Shown here piece after piece: positions 12,101-25,519 of a DNA stretch of 64,000 nt. Under the pieces are notes generated by a model. That model saw only the letters and a list, made by a program, of their open reading frames with translations, did not search any database and was not told where the DNA came from. Each line of letters opens with the position of its first letter. The stretch's first letter is position 1. Source of the stretch: Allium sativum (Eukaryota > Streptophyta > Magnoliopsida > Asparagales > Amaryllidaceae); contig CM060926.1 in the NCBI GenBank assembly GCA_030737875.1, positions 160,467,579 to 160,531,578 of the forward strand, written 5' to 3'. The translations under genes were made by a program, and so were the position numbers.

Positions 12101-13908
12101 TGTTTTCTTTTATTTCTTCTCAGATCAGCCCACCACACCAACAGTACAACCCGCCACTTCTTTTCCTTAGTAAAACACTGAGCCTGCTCCACAAATTCTT
12201 CTTCGATAATTTATCCACATCTGCTTCTTCCATGTTTTGAACTACTGTCCTCTTCTTTCAGACATCACCGAATATAACCAAACAAATTAACATCGAAATC
12301 TCCTTCTTATCCCCTCATTTCACCAACGGAAAAATACCAACCCTCTCCCTGAAGCCTGAAAACACCTCCGTCCTCCAGTAAAACGAAACTAGTAATTCAC
12401 CACTTCACCATTCTTTTTGATTTGCCCGCTGAACTGCTTAATCCCAAACTATCACAAACGTGACTAAACCCAAAACCATGGCCAACAGGAAACCCACGAA
12501 AAATTGTTTTAAATCATAACATTAAACTTCAGCTAAGGACTTACACTGTTGCTCATCTCCTTATCACCATTAACGTCCTTATACCCGCGAGCTTCCCCAT
12601 GAACAAATGCATTCCAGTATATAAATGAAAGGAAAACAAACAATCCAAACTTTTTACTGTCTTAGCACAACTATACCTCCCTGTAACCGAACAGTATGCC
12701 ACAAACTCCTCCTCACGCATCTCTCCTTCCCTTGCACTTCATGGAACTACCACTCCACTTGAATATAACCCTGCGGTGGTATATTCAATCCGAGGAAAAG
12801 TTTGAAAAGAGTTTTATGGGTTTGTTCGATCTAAAGGAATATATTTGATTTAAGTGAAGAGAATAAATGGTAGCCGTGGAGTTTGTTGTTGGAGCGAGAC
12901 AAAATGGGAAAAATATCTGTGGTTGGGTATATATAAATAATAGGAGAACGCTTTGCCCTTAAGTATTGTGTATAGTAGCCTAACGTTGGCATGAGATTTC
13001 ACCTCAAATAGTTGTGGCTGTGATTGAGTAACGTTGGCATGAGTTTCCACTTTAAATAGTTGCGGTTGTGATTGAGTAACGTTGGCATGTATTCGTTTTG
13101 TTTTTAAAAATGTTATGGTACCCTTCTATATGAAACTCCATTCAAGTACGAACTGCAGTGGACAGAAATAAAAACACCATCGTGGCGAGCGTGGTGTCCC
13201 GACTCCAGAAATATAATAATACCGGTAGACTGACTCATATTGTGAAATCCCAAAATGTTGATTACAGGGTGCAAAATACCCCAAATAAAAAGTTGCTTAT
13301 TTAATTAATTAAAAATTACAGTAAAATTCTAAAAATTAAATTATCATTATGTCTCAAAAGAACCTTGTCTAAATTTAAACCCGATATCTAGTTATATCGA
13401 ATAAACCGTTACGGTCGATAAACGATTCGACTATTTTAAAATTTGATTTGGACATAAATAAAAATCTACACGACGAAATCTCGATTTTTCTCTTCCATCA
13501 GAAAGATATGCTTCACCAGCTCCGAACGATTTCTTGTTTCATAGAAATCCGATTTAAAACGAATCCTGTACGTTCAGTTGAAGTTCGAATCGCCAATTTA
13601 CGAACTGCAGTGCCATTTCAAGCTTGATTATAATTATAATATAATTATACGTTCAAACTTCATTTATATAATATTTTCGTTATTATAATTCAACTCTAAA
13701 CTGAATTATATACTTTGAATTGTCCAGTTCACACAATATTGTGAATTCCACTAATTCTGATTATTTCTGAATTAAATATATTATTTAATTAATATTTTAA
13801 ATTAAATATTCACTATAACTTAACTCAATGACCATTAAATCCTCTTAATCACCTTTTAAATAATTAGATAAATTAATTATTATATCGTTGGAAATGCGGG
13901 TCATTACA
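9108..13908 (-). repeat. LARD LTR copy 2 (4801 bp)
   Basis: Collinear with copy 1 and differing by several percent by eye, mostly substitutions and small indels. The conserved U5 block is at 9521-9608. Its hairpin is damaged by one change (TCGTATAACGG instead of CCGTATAACGG). It serves as the shared middle LTR of the array. Confidence 0.85.
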
Positions 13909-15297
13909 TTCTTCCCCACTTAAAATAATTTCATCCTCGAAATTGCTAAGGTAGAAAACAAACCCTATCGACTGGCCAGACTTATTTGTTCACTTCTCAA
14001 CTTCAGTTTCCACTGGACTAATTTAATTTTTAATTAAATTATTAATTCAATTCTATTAACGAATATTTTCAAAAATCCTGAAAATTTCCTAACACCTTAA
14101 CTTTTCAAAAAAAATCGCCAGCACCTCCTTTTTACTAGTCAATACGTCAAGCCACCACTCGCCTCTCTAGGCCATCTCCAACCCAAAAGAAAAATTAAAC
14201 AGCCAAGCGGCTTGCCAATTTGGCTCCTAAAATCTCATACCCAATATGAAATATAAACTTGTACCTTTTTGCCGACCATATCATTATACCATTCCCATTG
14301 GTTATCAACTCAACACATACCAATGTCATTCTAATCAATCTCCTGTCGGTTTTTATCCTCAAACCCAATCATTTGCTTATACTCAAGTCAAATTCCATTT
14401 TAAACTTAAGTACAATTCTTGATTCCAAATTCTTATATTATAAATCAACTTACTCAATATCATTCCAATATAATTCCATAATATATTTAACCTTGTCTAA
14501 GTTTAATTCAAATTTATTTATTCACTTCTAATATTTTAATCCATTTAATTTCATAAGTTAAATTTTAATTCCAGAATTTAAATTCCTGGGTTTATTTCAA
14601 ATCAATCTTAAATCATAATACCAATTCAAAACCTTTGAATTTATAGACAACTTTTTTCCTCAAAAAAATTTGAAAACAAAACCTTTGGTGGTAATCCGCC
14701 ACTTAGAAACTCGAAAATCACACCGACGATGTATCGATCCATCCTCGGAATTATTTTCCAGTCATCAAGGTGAGTTCAATACTATATCTATTTCAAATTG
14801 AAAAACATTTTCAAATTCTCCGAGGAACTTAAAATTTCCTTATTTTAATTCCAAATTCTGATTTAAATTTAGATTTAATTCAATTCGATTTCATATATTT
14901 CACTTATATGAATTCTGATTGGTTATTTACATAACCATTTTAATTTATAATCTCATTCGATTATAATAACAACCAAAACATCCTATATAATAATATCAAT
15001 ATATATTTTCGGTAAAATTATATCATTTACCGTGTTTCAAACCATACCGTGTTGGTTCATCGTATTCAAGTGTTTATTTACTCCTACCAATACAGTGGAT
15101 CAAACTGATCGACCAAAACTCATAAACAACACAGCCAATAAATCTCCACAATATAAAACAATTTTTTTTATATCAATAACAAATACGTTCAGTCGTATAT
15201 ATACACTCAACTCAATCTAGGGTATTACTAACCCCATCTCTACTGAGTCACGCCATAGATCCAAGGTAATTCACTTAACTTAAGCTCTGATACCAAC
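13909..15297 (-). mobile_element. LARD internal region 2 (1389 bp, non-coding)
   Basis: Collinear with internal region 1. The polypurine tract is at 13909-13922 and the primer-binding site at 15283-15297. No coding sequence is recognised. Confidence 0.75.
15283..15297 (-). promoter_or_regulatory. Primer-binding site, LARD internal 2
   Basis: Reverse complement TTGGTATCAGAGCTT is an exact TGGTATCAGAGC match, the tRNA-iMet-type site used by many plant LTR elements, and lies directly next to the LTR end. Confidence 0.85.
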
Positions 15298-18200
15298 TAT
15301 AACGACCCGGAAAAATGCGATCTTGGTTATCCGATATACAACACATATCGAACATCCAAGGATCGAAAATATCGGATGGTTAATGACAGAAATTAGAGGG
15401 TGAGAATAGATAAGATAGAAACTTAGAATATAAGAAGAAGAAGAAGAACATCAGAGTAACACGAACCTCACAGCGGAACGAACAACATATATAATAGATA
15501 ACCTATCTTTGAAATATAAATCAGTACTTGAATATACATATCATTTCAAAGTACAACACAGCGGAATAATAATAGCTATATAATCCTGAAGCCTCCTGCT
15601 CCAGCTCTTCAAGTATATCTGTAAAATCCCGACTACTTGACTGCCCATACAAAATTGGGCACCCAAGAGTTTAGGGAAAACAAAACAAAATAAACTCCGG
15701 GTCAGTCATGGGACTGGTGTGAGTAAAACAGTTCAAAACAGTTTGAACAAGTAAACGATATCTCATAAGACCACACCGTATAACGGAACGGGTTTTTCCC
15801 TTATGAGAATCCAAAATATCTTTATATCAAAACTCATTGATATTATAATAATGTCTATCAACCACAATATAATAATCATCTAGCAGAAACGCTTCCATCT
15901 CACGTTCTACATATATAGTATACAATCAAAACCGCAAGCACGTATTGGGTAATGGATTTCCAACTATGACAAGGTATGGAACCACCTTTCGCTAGTGTAC
16001 CTCTATAGAGGAATACACTGGATTCAACAAGAACATCTTGCAACCCGGCCACACATGACCGACCACTCATTTCGCTTGAGTGTATCAAATGTATATCACC
16101 AACGGTTGGGATCAGCAACCGTTTCCCGAATGGGATAGCATCAACAATAGATTTTTAGAAGTAAATGAAACTCTAGATCAGGTGATTATACACCCTAATA
16201 GGTGTGACCTACATAGCCATGCTGCCTGCCCGATTTCTGTCATTTACCGGATGTGAGGCTAGAAGCTACGCTTATCTTTTACATGCCACATCTTCATTCA
16301 CTTAGAATGTCACATCGTCATATCCGCCAAATCACAAATTGACTTATCCAAAAATATCACAGGTATAAAGCTAAGAGAAACAAATTCCTCCGCCACCAAA
16401 CGTGAATACGTTTGAAGAGATCAACTTACGCGATCTATTGGATATACTCTGTCAGACCTTCTTCCATACAAGTTGTCCTGGGACTGGACAAACCGAAGGC
16501 ACTATTCAGTACATCCATCTTAGGCACTGTTATATAAGACTTATACAATAGCCCTAGCACTTTACTCCGTCTTCAATTATCTTTGGCATGTATGATTCGC
16601 AACGCTTATGCCAATACAGAGTGGTTCTTTGGATAATAATCCAACCGGTCTCTCCATATTAACAACGTTAAAATGGTCGAAAACTTTGAAAGTCTGTGTT
16701 TTAACTATCAAACAAAAATACGTGTGCAAACAACGATATTATTTCTAGATGGAAATTTTATCAATCAATCATCATTCACACACATATATATATTCTCATT
16801 TCTATGTTTAGAAAATATACGTTATTAACACTGGAAAACATTTCCATGGCTTAATTACGTATCACTATTTTTCCACAACTATTAGTCCCTGATTATAAAC
16901 TAGTATGAGAACAATTCCCTAAGTATTAATCTCAAAGGCCGAAACCAACATCAGATAGACACTTAGAAAACCATTCAGTTTACTAATCTCTAGTCAGTTT
17001 CTAATTTTGCTTAACTTTATTTGATTTACTCTATTTCGAATAACTAATATTCGATAAACGATATTTCGAATGACTTTATATCAATTAACTCTAATCGATT
17101 AATTCTAACTTGATTTAATTCCTTTATATAATCCATTAAGTATCTAACACTTAAATCTTATTTAAAGTTCCCCTTTATAACTCTATTTATTTCGTAAATA
17201 AATAATTCCTTTTATAACCTTTATTTGTAAATGTTTTACAAATATTTCTCTTCCTATATTTGTCTATTTATTTTCTAAATAAATAATCCTCTTATACTTC
17301 TATTTATTTTCTAAATTAATATTCCATTTTTATTCTATTTATTTATCAAATAAATATTCCTTTTATAAAACTCTATTCATTTTATAAATATTTCCTTTTA
17401 TCTTTATCCAGTTTATTTTCCCAATAAATATTTCCTTATGATATTCTATTTGTCTTGTAAATAAATACCCTCCTTTATAAACTCCTATTTATTTTCTAAA
17501 TAAATGTTCTCCTTTATAAAATCCTATGATTTTATAAATACTTTATTTTCAAAATATATCCTTTTATAAAATCGATTGATTTTATAAAGTTCCTTTATTT
17601 CAATGTACATTGAAATATTCCTTTTTACATCCCAGGGTCTCTTATGATATTTAAAATAGCAAACCACAACGATCGATATCATTTAAACACACATAATCAA
17701 ACAGATTATATATTACATCATATATTTCAATATAAGAATAGAACAGAACAGTATCATAAATATTGAGAAGTCCAGTTGGGCCCCTCCAACCTGTTTCCCT
17801 ACATCACAGATGTTAAACAACACGAATATAAAATATTCTGTTAAACAGAATCAATATTCGATTAACGATTTGTATATATATATATCGCTATTCTATGATT
17901 TTAATCAATACACAAACAATTCAACCAAACAGTTAACACACATCAATCAATCATCATTTATTAGTTCCAAATATACGTTAGAAAAATATTACTGTTCAGA
18001 GTTGGTGAGTTTTACTCACATTGGACGATCATCATTAATAACGATAACCATCGTTGATTCATAACTGACGTTATATTCGGTCGTAAATCCGGACAAGCTC
18101 CGAATCATTCCCAACTAGCTCCAAGTTGTAGGTCTTATCCATACGATCATGTCGGATCTGAATTTGTCGGATTCTGGTATCATATGATAGTGTTATACAT

Positions 18201-20097
18201 TATACAAGTTATACAAATATTTAAATTAAATTAAGGCTTAAAATTCTAATTTTAATTGGGCCGTAAACTTCTAAAACGTCGACCCATTTTTTCTTTTATT
18301 TCTTCTTGGATCAGTCCACCACACCAACAGTCCAACCCGCCACTTCTTTTCCTTAGCAAAACACTGAGCCTGCTCCACAAATTCTTCTCTGATAATTTAT
18401 CCACATCTGCTTCTTCCATGTTTTGAACTGATGTCCTCTTCTTTCAGACATCACCGAATATAACCAAACTAATCAACATCGAAATCTCCTTCTTATCCCC
18501 TCATTTCACCAACGGAAAAATACCAACCCTCTCCCTGAAGCCTGAAAACACCTCCATCCTCCAGTAAAACGAAACCAATAATTCACCACTTTACCATTCT
18601 TTTTTATTACTCATTGAACTACTTCATCCCAAACTATCACAAACGTGACTAAACCCAAAACCATGGCCAACAGGAAACCCACGAAAAATTATGTAAATCA
18701 TAACATAAAACTTCAGCTAAGGACTTACCATGTTGCTCATCTCCTTATCACCATCACCGCCCTTATACTCGCGAGCTTCCCCATGAACAAATGCATTCCA
18801 GTATATAAATGAAAGGAAAACAAACAATCCAAACTCTTTACTGTCTTAGCACAACTATACCTCCTTGTAACCGAATAGTATGCCACAAACTCCTCCTCAC
18901 GCATCTCACCTTCCCTTGCACTTCATGGAACTACAACTCCACTTTAATATAACCCTACGGTGGTATATTCAATCCGAGAAAAAGTTTGAAAAGAGTTTTA
19001 TGGTTTTGTTTGATCTAAAGGAATATATTTGATTTAAGTGAAGAGAATAAATGGCAGACGTGGAGTTTGTTGTTGGAGCGAGACAAAATGGGAAAAATAT
19101 ATGCGGTTGGGTATATATATATAATAGGGGAACGCTTTGCCCTTAAGTATTGTGTATAGTAGCCTAACGTTGGCATGAGATTTCACCTCAAATAGTTGTG
19201 GCTGTGATTGAGTAACGTTGGCATGAGTTTCCACCTTAAATTGTTATGGTTGTGATTGAGTAACGTTGGCATGTATTCATTTTGTTTTTAAAAATGTTAT
19301 GGTACCCTTCTATATGAAACTCCATTCAAGTACGAACTGCAGCGGACAGAAGTAAAAACACCATCGTGGCGAGCGAGGTGTCCCGAGTCCAGAAATATAA
19401 TAATACCGGTAGATTGACTCATATTGTGAAATCCCAAAATGTTGATTACAGGGTGCAAAATACCCCAAATAAAAAGTTGCTTATTTAATTAATTAAAAAT
19501 TACAGTAAAATTCTAAAAACTAATTATCGTTATGTCTCAAAAGAACCTTGTCTAAATTTAAACCCGATATCTAGTTATATCGAATAAACCGTTACGGTCG
19601 ATAAACGATTCTATAGCGACTATTTTAAAATTTGATTTGGACATAAATAAAAATCTACACGACGAAATCCCGATTTTTCTCTTCCATCAGAAAGATATAC
19701 TCCACCAGCTCTGAATGTTTTCTTGTTTCACAGAAATCCGATTTAAAACGAACCCTGTACATTCAGTTGAAGTTCGAGTCGCCCATTTACGAACTGCAAC
19801 GCCATTTCAAGCTTGATTATAATTATAATATAATTATACGTTCAAACTTCGTTTATGTAATATTTTCGTTATTATAATTCAACTCTATACTGAATTATAT
19901 ACTTTGAATTGTCCAGTTCACACAATATTGTGAATCCCACTAATTCTGCTTATTTCTGAATTAAATATATTATTTAATTAATATTTTAAATTAAATATTC
20001 ACTATAATTTAACTCAACGACCATTAAATACTCTTAATCACCTTTTAAATAATTAAATAAATTAATTATTATATCGCTGGAAATGTGGGTCATTACA
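15298..20097 (-). repeat. LARD LTR copy 3 (4800 bp)
   Basis: Collinear with copies 1 and 2. Its left terminal dinucleotide has decayed (TATAACGACC instead of TGTAACGACC). The conserved U5 block lies at 15699-15786 with an intact CCGTATAACGG hairpin at 15776-15786. The right end GGTCATTACA meets host DNA at 20098. Confidence 0.85.
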
Positions 20098-20102
20098 TGA
20101 GA
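20098..20102. repeat. Right target-site duplication of LARD array (TGAGA)
   Basis: Matches the left flank TGAAA at four of five bases. Confidence 0.5.
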
Positions 20103-20634
20103 TTTAGTTGAAAATAGAGAAGATGGAAGAGTACATTGTATAAACAACAGACATGATAAATGAGGAATATATGCTCATTAGAAAAGGATAGAAAAATTAT
20201 TTACTGGAATTTATGTAGGAATGGGATGATTGAGTATATGAGATAGTAATAATAAGAGTCGGACAAATGGCAATTTGTTACTCCAAATAAATTAATTTAG
20301 GAATTTATAACTATTAAATGGATTTTACAAAGCATCCTTAAGATGTAGATAAATTAGAATGAATAGTTATGTTTTTAGAAGTAGCATTCATGGGTAACAA
20401 GAACTTTTCAAAACCCAAAACATAGATTAATGTGAAGTTTAATATGAGTAAACATGCACATGACAGTAAAAGTCTTAATATATAGTTACAAAAAGGGGTT
20501 ATTAAACATAATTGCTAAAAGGTAAATAGACTTTGAATAAATTTTGAGAAATAGCAGCATATTTTGAGAATATAACACTAAATGTTATTAAATATTTTAA
20601 AGGACTTATTATCGCTTGATTTGATTTTTGGATA
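20103..20634 (+). other. Element A internal DNA between LARD array and Tat element
   Basis: AT-rich, with stops in all frames and no recognisable product. It continues at 50277 once the Tat element and one copy of its target site are removed. Confidence 0.5.
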
Positions 20635-20639
20635 CTTAA
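20635..20639. repeat. Left target-site duplication of Tat element (CTTAA)
   Basis: CTTAA directly before the LTR start TGTTAGCC. An identical CTTAA follows the distal LTR end at 50272-50276. Confidence 0.9.
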
Positions 20640-21338
20640 TGTTAGCCTACTTTGTGATTAGGCTACACAAAGATAAGAGATTACTTTGCAAATAGGTTCA
20701 AAAGGAGGGAAGAACACTAGGAAGTCGGTTCGGAGACCCCCAAACTGATCCCTTTTACTTTAAAGCAAGCAGTTCAGGAAATGATGGATAGAGAGAATGC
20801 CCGGATCGGATCGACTCCTTCTGATCCGATCCCTCATCAATTATCCGATCCGAACCACAATGCCACACCAACAATGCATGATTCCGTGAAGACTTGGAGC
20901 GGTTTGGAACCTACGTCCCCACATTCACCCACGAAGGATATGCGCTGGCAACATCTCAGGGCTCCTGATTCCGAACCGAACGGGATGGATGCCACATGTA
21001 CCCGAACTGGAGGCCTTTAAGGGAGATTTTCTACCTATAAATACACCACCAAACATCATTTGAAAGGATCTTTTGGCAAGTTGCTGACTCGAACTCTCAT
21101 CACAACCGAATATCATCACTTTATTCAAATCATTATCATCTTTTGAAGCATATTTTAGAGGAGATTGAGTGAAATTGAGTGAGAATAATCATTGAATTTG
21201 TACTCAAATCAATAATCAAAGAAGTATAAAGTAGATGTAGGCTTTTTAACGCTGAACAACTATAAATCGTGTGTTCTCTTTGTTTTTCTCTTTTTATTAT
21301 CATTGAATTGGGTGTTAGAACCATTCTTGGATCTAACA
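20640..21338 (+). repeat. Tat 5' LTR (699 bp)
   Basis: Begins TGTTAGCCTAC, ends GGATCTAACA, and has TATAAATA at 21036. It contains several GATCCGA-type motifs at about 20810-20870. The partner is the split 3' LTR at 44316-44604 plus 49856-50271. Confidence 0.9.
21036..21043 (+). promoter_or_regulatory. TATA box of Tat 5' LTR
   Basis: TATAAATA followed by CACCACC, about 300 bp from the LTR end. The same box is kept in the 3' LTR at 49969-49976. Confidence 0.75.
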
Positions 21339-21341
21339 TTT

Positions 21342-21360
21342 TGGTGCTTTCACTGAGAAC
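21342..21360 (+). promoter_or_regulatory. Primer-binding site of Tat element
   Basis: TGGTGCTTTCACTGAGAAC begins four bases after the LTR end. It starts with TGG, as expected for pairing with a tRNA CCA end. I recognise the TTTGGTGCTTTCA pattern from Tat-type elements but cannot assign the tRNA with confidence. Confidence 0.7.
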
Positions 21361-21485
21361 GCCTCGAATTCTCTATATCTTGGGTTACCATTCTACTATT
21401 TAGGTGTGTATATCCAAAGAAGATAGTCCATACAGTCAATATCTACGAAATTCTCTTCAAAAAAGATCTTGAAAAATTTTATACT

Positions 21486-23454
21486 ATGACCAAAGGAAAA
21501 GGAAAAGAAGTCCAAAATGCACGGGAAAGTGAAATGGGTGCGGATCAGCAAGCTATGGTCGTTACAAGATCAAGGGGACAAAGTTCAGGAGCTAATCGAT
21601 CTGGCAGGACATCTCCAAACTGATCTGATCACCAAGCCCTGAACCGATCCGGTAATGCCATCCCGATCTGATCCGGTTCCCTGAACGCTACTGCTCACTC
21701 CCCTCCGATCCGAACCACAGGAACAACTTCGGACCGATCCGAACCGAATGCAGGTGAGGCTGGAAACTCTACTCGAGCCACTACAAATGCTCCATTACCT
21801 TCTGTGGCAATTGATGATCAGCCTACGCCTTCTGCACTTGTCACACACGAAGAATTTTCGCTCTTGCTTGATATGCTTGAGAGCACTAGAGATGCTTTGG
21901 AAGATCACAAACGCGATAGTTTCTCATGAGGGAGAATATGAGAGTTACGAACGAAGAAATAAGCGAATTTCGAAGACAAAGAGTGTCCTCTTCGATACGC
22001 CGTCCCGTAATGGATCATTCATCATCTTCAGATGAAGAGCACCTGCGTGAAAGAAGGTCGTACGAAAGGGACGAGAATTTGGACCATTTGACATATGGAT
22101 CATTGGGATCCCATGAAGATGCGACTCACATTTTGGGACCCGACGTTCCGAGTTTGAGGGAACCAATGCTGTTACCGATGCGAGGATCACATGTTCTCCC
22201 CAGGGATCCAAATATCACCAATCCCACTCAGGGGCAACTCCTTCAACCTGTTCGTCCTGTGAATGACCGGGACCGCAGGAGGCGAGGAGGTTCAGCTACT
22301 TATTGAAACCAAAGGGTGTCGCCCGAAGTAGACGCTAGACATGTTAGAAGAGACAGAAGCATAGATCCTGAAACGACTCTAGCCAACGCGGAAGTGGAAG
22401 CGATGGTGCGTCAAATCATGGCTGATAGTCGCCGATATACCAATGAAGATTGGGGTAATGAGCGTAGTCACACTCCATTCATGATGACATCCTAAATTTC
22501 CAATTCCCTCGATGGTTCAGTCTGCCACAAATGGACCGATATGCTAGGAGAACTGATCTGAAACAACACCTGATGAGATATGCGTGGTATATGAACGCCG
22601 CAGCCGCACCTGACGCTGTAAAATTTAAAGCCTTCCCAATATATCTAGAAGATGTTGCATTAATGTGTTTTACTCGACATCTCCCGTAATCGGTGTCGAG
22701 CTTTCAAGAGCTAAGCAAGCGTTTTATGAATCAGTTCCGACTCCATGCCCGGAAAGCTAAAATTGTTATAGAACTGTCCATAATCAAATAGGCCCCTGGA
22801 GAAACTCTGAAGTCATACTCGGACCGCTTCAACTTAGCAGTTACCGAAGTAAGCGATCCCTACGAACCAACCATTTTGATGGCTTTAATAGATAGGGTCG
22901 ATCCAAATACTGAATTCGGAGGTTATTTAGGTGGAAAGCCACTGTTGACTAGGAAGGCATTCTACGAAAAGGTAAATATTATTCTACGGCGAAAAGAGAT
23001 ATACGCTAATCAAAAGAGAAAATCTAATGGAACTTCGAGAGAAGATATCCAAAGTAATGTTGCTGTGAAACAATCCAGCGAGAATTCGAGGAAGGTCGAA
23101 GTGAACGTTGGCAACAAAAATGAAGGAAATGGCAACAGGAATGGAAATGGCAATAAAAGAAATAGGAACAGAGGAAACAACTCTGGAAAAAGACCTCGAT
23201 TCCAAACTTTTGAGAACTACATGCCGTTGAACGATACGTTGGAAAACATCTACTTGGATACTTACAATGTCTTCCAATATAAGAAGCCTCCTCCCCGAGA
23301 CTCCATGGAGAAGGAGCTCGCAACTGGAAAATTTTGTCTATTCCATGGAACTCACGGTCATTCTACTAATGAGTGTCGGAATTTGAGGGACATTGTTGAA
23401 AAGCTGCTACGAGAAGAAAAGTTAGATGAATACAAGGTTGCCCCCAAGAGATAG
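21486..23454 (+). pseudogene. gag: Tat gag, decayed
   Basis: Encodes the remains of the capsid/nucleocapsid protein that packages the element RNA. The ATG at 21486 opens a K/R-rich start (MTKGKGKEV) that stops at 21621. Reading continues in other frames: an arginine-rich stretch at 21926-22306, then a retrotransposon gag core at about 22470-22900 (RYARRTDLKQHLMRYAW, then SSFQELSKRFMNQF and YSDRFNLAV). The last part, open at 22876-23454, is asparagine/arginine-rich (GNGNRNGNGNKRNRNRG) and ends with the Tat-style zinc knuckle C-x2-H-x4-H-x4-C at 23335-23376. At least two frameshifts and several stops break the gene. The knuckle pattern and position next to pol support Tat rather than Athila, but not decisively. 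Confidence 0.8.
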
Positions 23455-25510
23455 GGGCAAGGAGGGTTGTCCCCGAATCAAAATCAGCCTGCTCTTAAAC
23501 CCGCAGCTCAACAAAAAGGTAAAGGAATTGTCATCAACACTATAGTAGGGGAGCCTCATCCAGTTGGTCATAGCTACAGGGCAATGGACCAGTATGTGAA
23601 CGCAGCCAAACACCTTGAAGTAGGGGAATGTAGTAACTTCGAGGACACTGCTCCAATGAAGCAACAGAAAATGATGTCAGATGATGTCATATTTCGTGAT
23701 AAGGATGATACTGGAATTCAGTCGCCCACCGAAGACCCATTGGTGATCACTACCACTATCGGTCCAGCTCTATTTCATAAGGTATAAGTGGATAATGGGA
23801 GTTTGGTCAATATTCTCTTTAAAAATGCATTCGATCAGATGAAACTCAAACCAAAAGACTTGAAGCTTTGCGATGGATAGATACGTAGCTTCAATGGGTC
23901 GTCGACAGCTCCAATGGGATATGTAGAGGGGATCAAACCACCGGACGATCCTGCTACATAGCAGAATTGAAGATGTTGCTAAAAGGATTAAGCATCGAAT
24001 CTAAAGGAGCCTCCTCCCCTGCAATGGAGGGTTCAGCATAGCAATTAAAGGAACCGACCCCGAGGGAATTGCCCAGAGAACTGCCCAAGGACATAGATCC
24101 CAGAGAGCATGAAGAGCCTGGGGACAGGAAGGCGACCCCCAATAAAACGACTGTGGATATCTCCATTGACGATGTTTATTCGACGAAGCTTTTAAAGATT
24201 GGATTTCAACTGGATCCCCTCCGAGCAAAGGAATTGACTGACTTTTTAAAGGCAAATTTGGATGTGTTTGCCTGGACCCATGCAGATATGTGTGGGATAT
24301 CACCCTCCATTATGAGTCACTCATTGAGTATCAACCCAAAGCATTGACCCGTTAAACAGAAGAGACGTATGTTAGGCCCGGAGAGGTCAGCAGCCTTAAA
24401 GGAAGAAGTAGAAAAGTTAAAGGATAACGGGTTCATTAGAGATTCGACGTAGGCCGAATGGATATCGAATCCCGTCTTAGTTAAGAAATCAAATGGGAAA
24501 TGGCGAACGTGCTTTGACTTTCGGATTTGATCAAGGCTTGTCCAAAAGATAGCTTCCCACCTCCTAGGATTGACCAGCTGGTGACTCAACAGCCAGACAC
24601 GAACTTCTCTCCTTCATGGACGCATATTCGAGATACAACCAGATCCCCTTGCATGTTCCGGATTAAGAACATATGAGTTTTATCATGAACTTGGGATTAT
24701 ACTGCTATGTAGTGATGCCATTCGGGCTAAAGAATGCCAGATCCATTTACCATCATTTGGTAAATTGGATGTTCTATAATCAGATCGGAAAAACTATGGA
24801 AGTTTATGTAGACGACATGCTCGTGAAATCCAGGTAGTCTTCTAGTCATACACAATACTTGGCAGAGATGTTTAACATCTTATGGAGGTACAGATGAAGT
24901 TGAACCCCTTAAAGTGCTCATTTGGGGTTGCATCGGGAAAATTTCTCGCTTTCATCGTAAGTTCTCGAGGGATTGAGATTAAGCTTTGCCAAATAGCAGC
25001 AATCAGGAACATAGAAGAGCCACGAAAGATTAGGGATGTTCAAATCCTGGCTGGGAAGGTTGCAGCGTTGAGCAGATTCATTTCCAAAGCCACGGATAAA
25101 TGTGTCCCATTCTTTGATCTAATCAAATGAGGGAAACGTCATTTTGGATGGACCCCTGACTATGTAGAGGCCTTCCAAAATCTGTTGGACTTGTTGGAGA
25201 AGCCCCCGATATTGTCAAAACCGGTGGATCATGAAGATCTGTTCGTCTATTTGGCGGTGTCATCTCATGCTGCCAGCACGGCCTTGGTACGTGAAGAAGA
25301 CAAGGTCCAAAGGCCAGTATACTATTTAAGCAAGAAGTTAGCAGCTGTAGAACGCAATTATCTAAAAATAGAAAAAATGCTTATAATCTCTTAATTGGCT
25401 CCCAAAAGCTCCGTCATTACTTCCAAGCTCATCCGATAGTCATATACACTGATCAACCACTAAGACAAGTGTTACAAAGACCTAGAGCTTCGGGATGATT
25501 ACTTAAGTGG
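23455..25510 (+). pseudogene. pol: Tat pol part 1: protease, reverse transcriptase, RNase H (decayed)
   Basis: Protease remains lie near 23700-23900, where the active-site loop reads VDNGSLVNILF at about 23787-23820 right after an in-frame TAA. The N-terminal RT region begins near 24170 with DVFAWTHADMCGI at about 24260, then the palm. The catalytic box YVDDM is intact at 24805-24819. The first RNase H is at about 25220-25470 (VYLAVSSHAAS, VYYLSKKL, TDQPLRQVL). Many stops (for example after 24345, at 24450, 24836, 25130 and 25394) and frameshifts show it is dead. Order and motifs match Ty3/gypsy pol of the Tat lineage. Confidence 0.85.
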
Positions 25511-25519
25511 AATACCGAG

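Larger units (their letters stand above)
2909..20097 (-). mobile_element. LARD-type non-autonomous LTR retrotransposon, tandem LTR-int-LTR-int-LTR
   Basis: Three closely similar LTRs of about 4.8 kb (2909-7727, 9108-13908, 15298-20097) are separated by two closely similar 1.38-kb internal regions. The minus orientation is clear because each LTR left end is preceded by a reverse-complement primer-binding site (TTGGTATYAGAGCTT) and each internal right end by a reverse-complement purine tract (AAGTGGGGAAGAA). The internal regions encode no gag or pol. One pair of near-matching flanks surrounds the whole array, so it grew by unequal recombination between LTRs rather than by three insertions. The tRNA-iMet-type primer site and the purine-tract context resemble those of E3 in this window. 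Confidence 0.85.

Noticed and set aside
22984..23323. Long minus-strand frames opposite Tat gag
   Set aside because: Shadows of the biased asparagine/arginine-rich gag codons on the + strand, which has the zinc knuckle.
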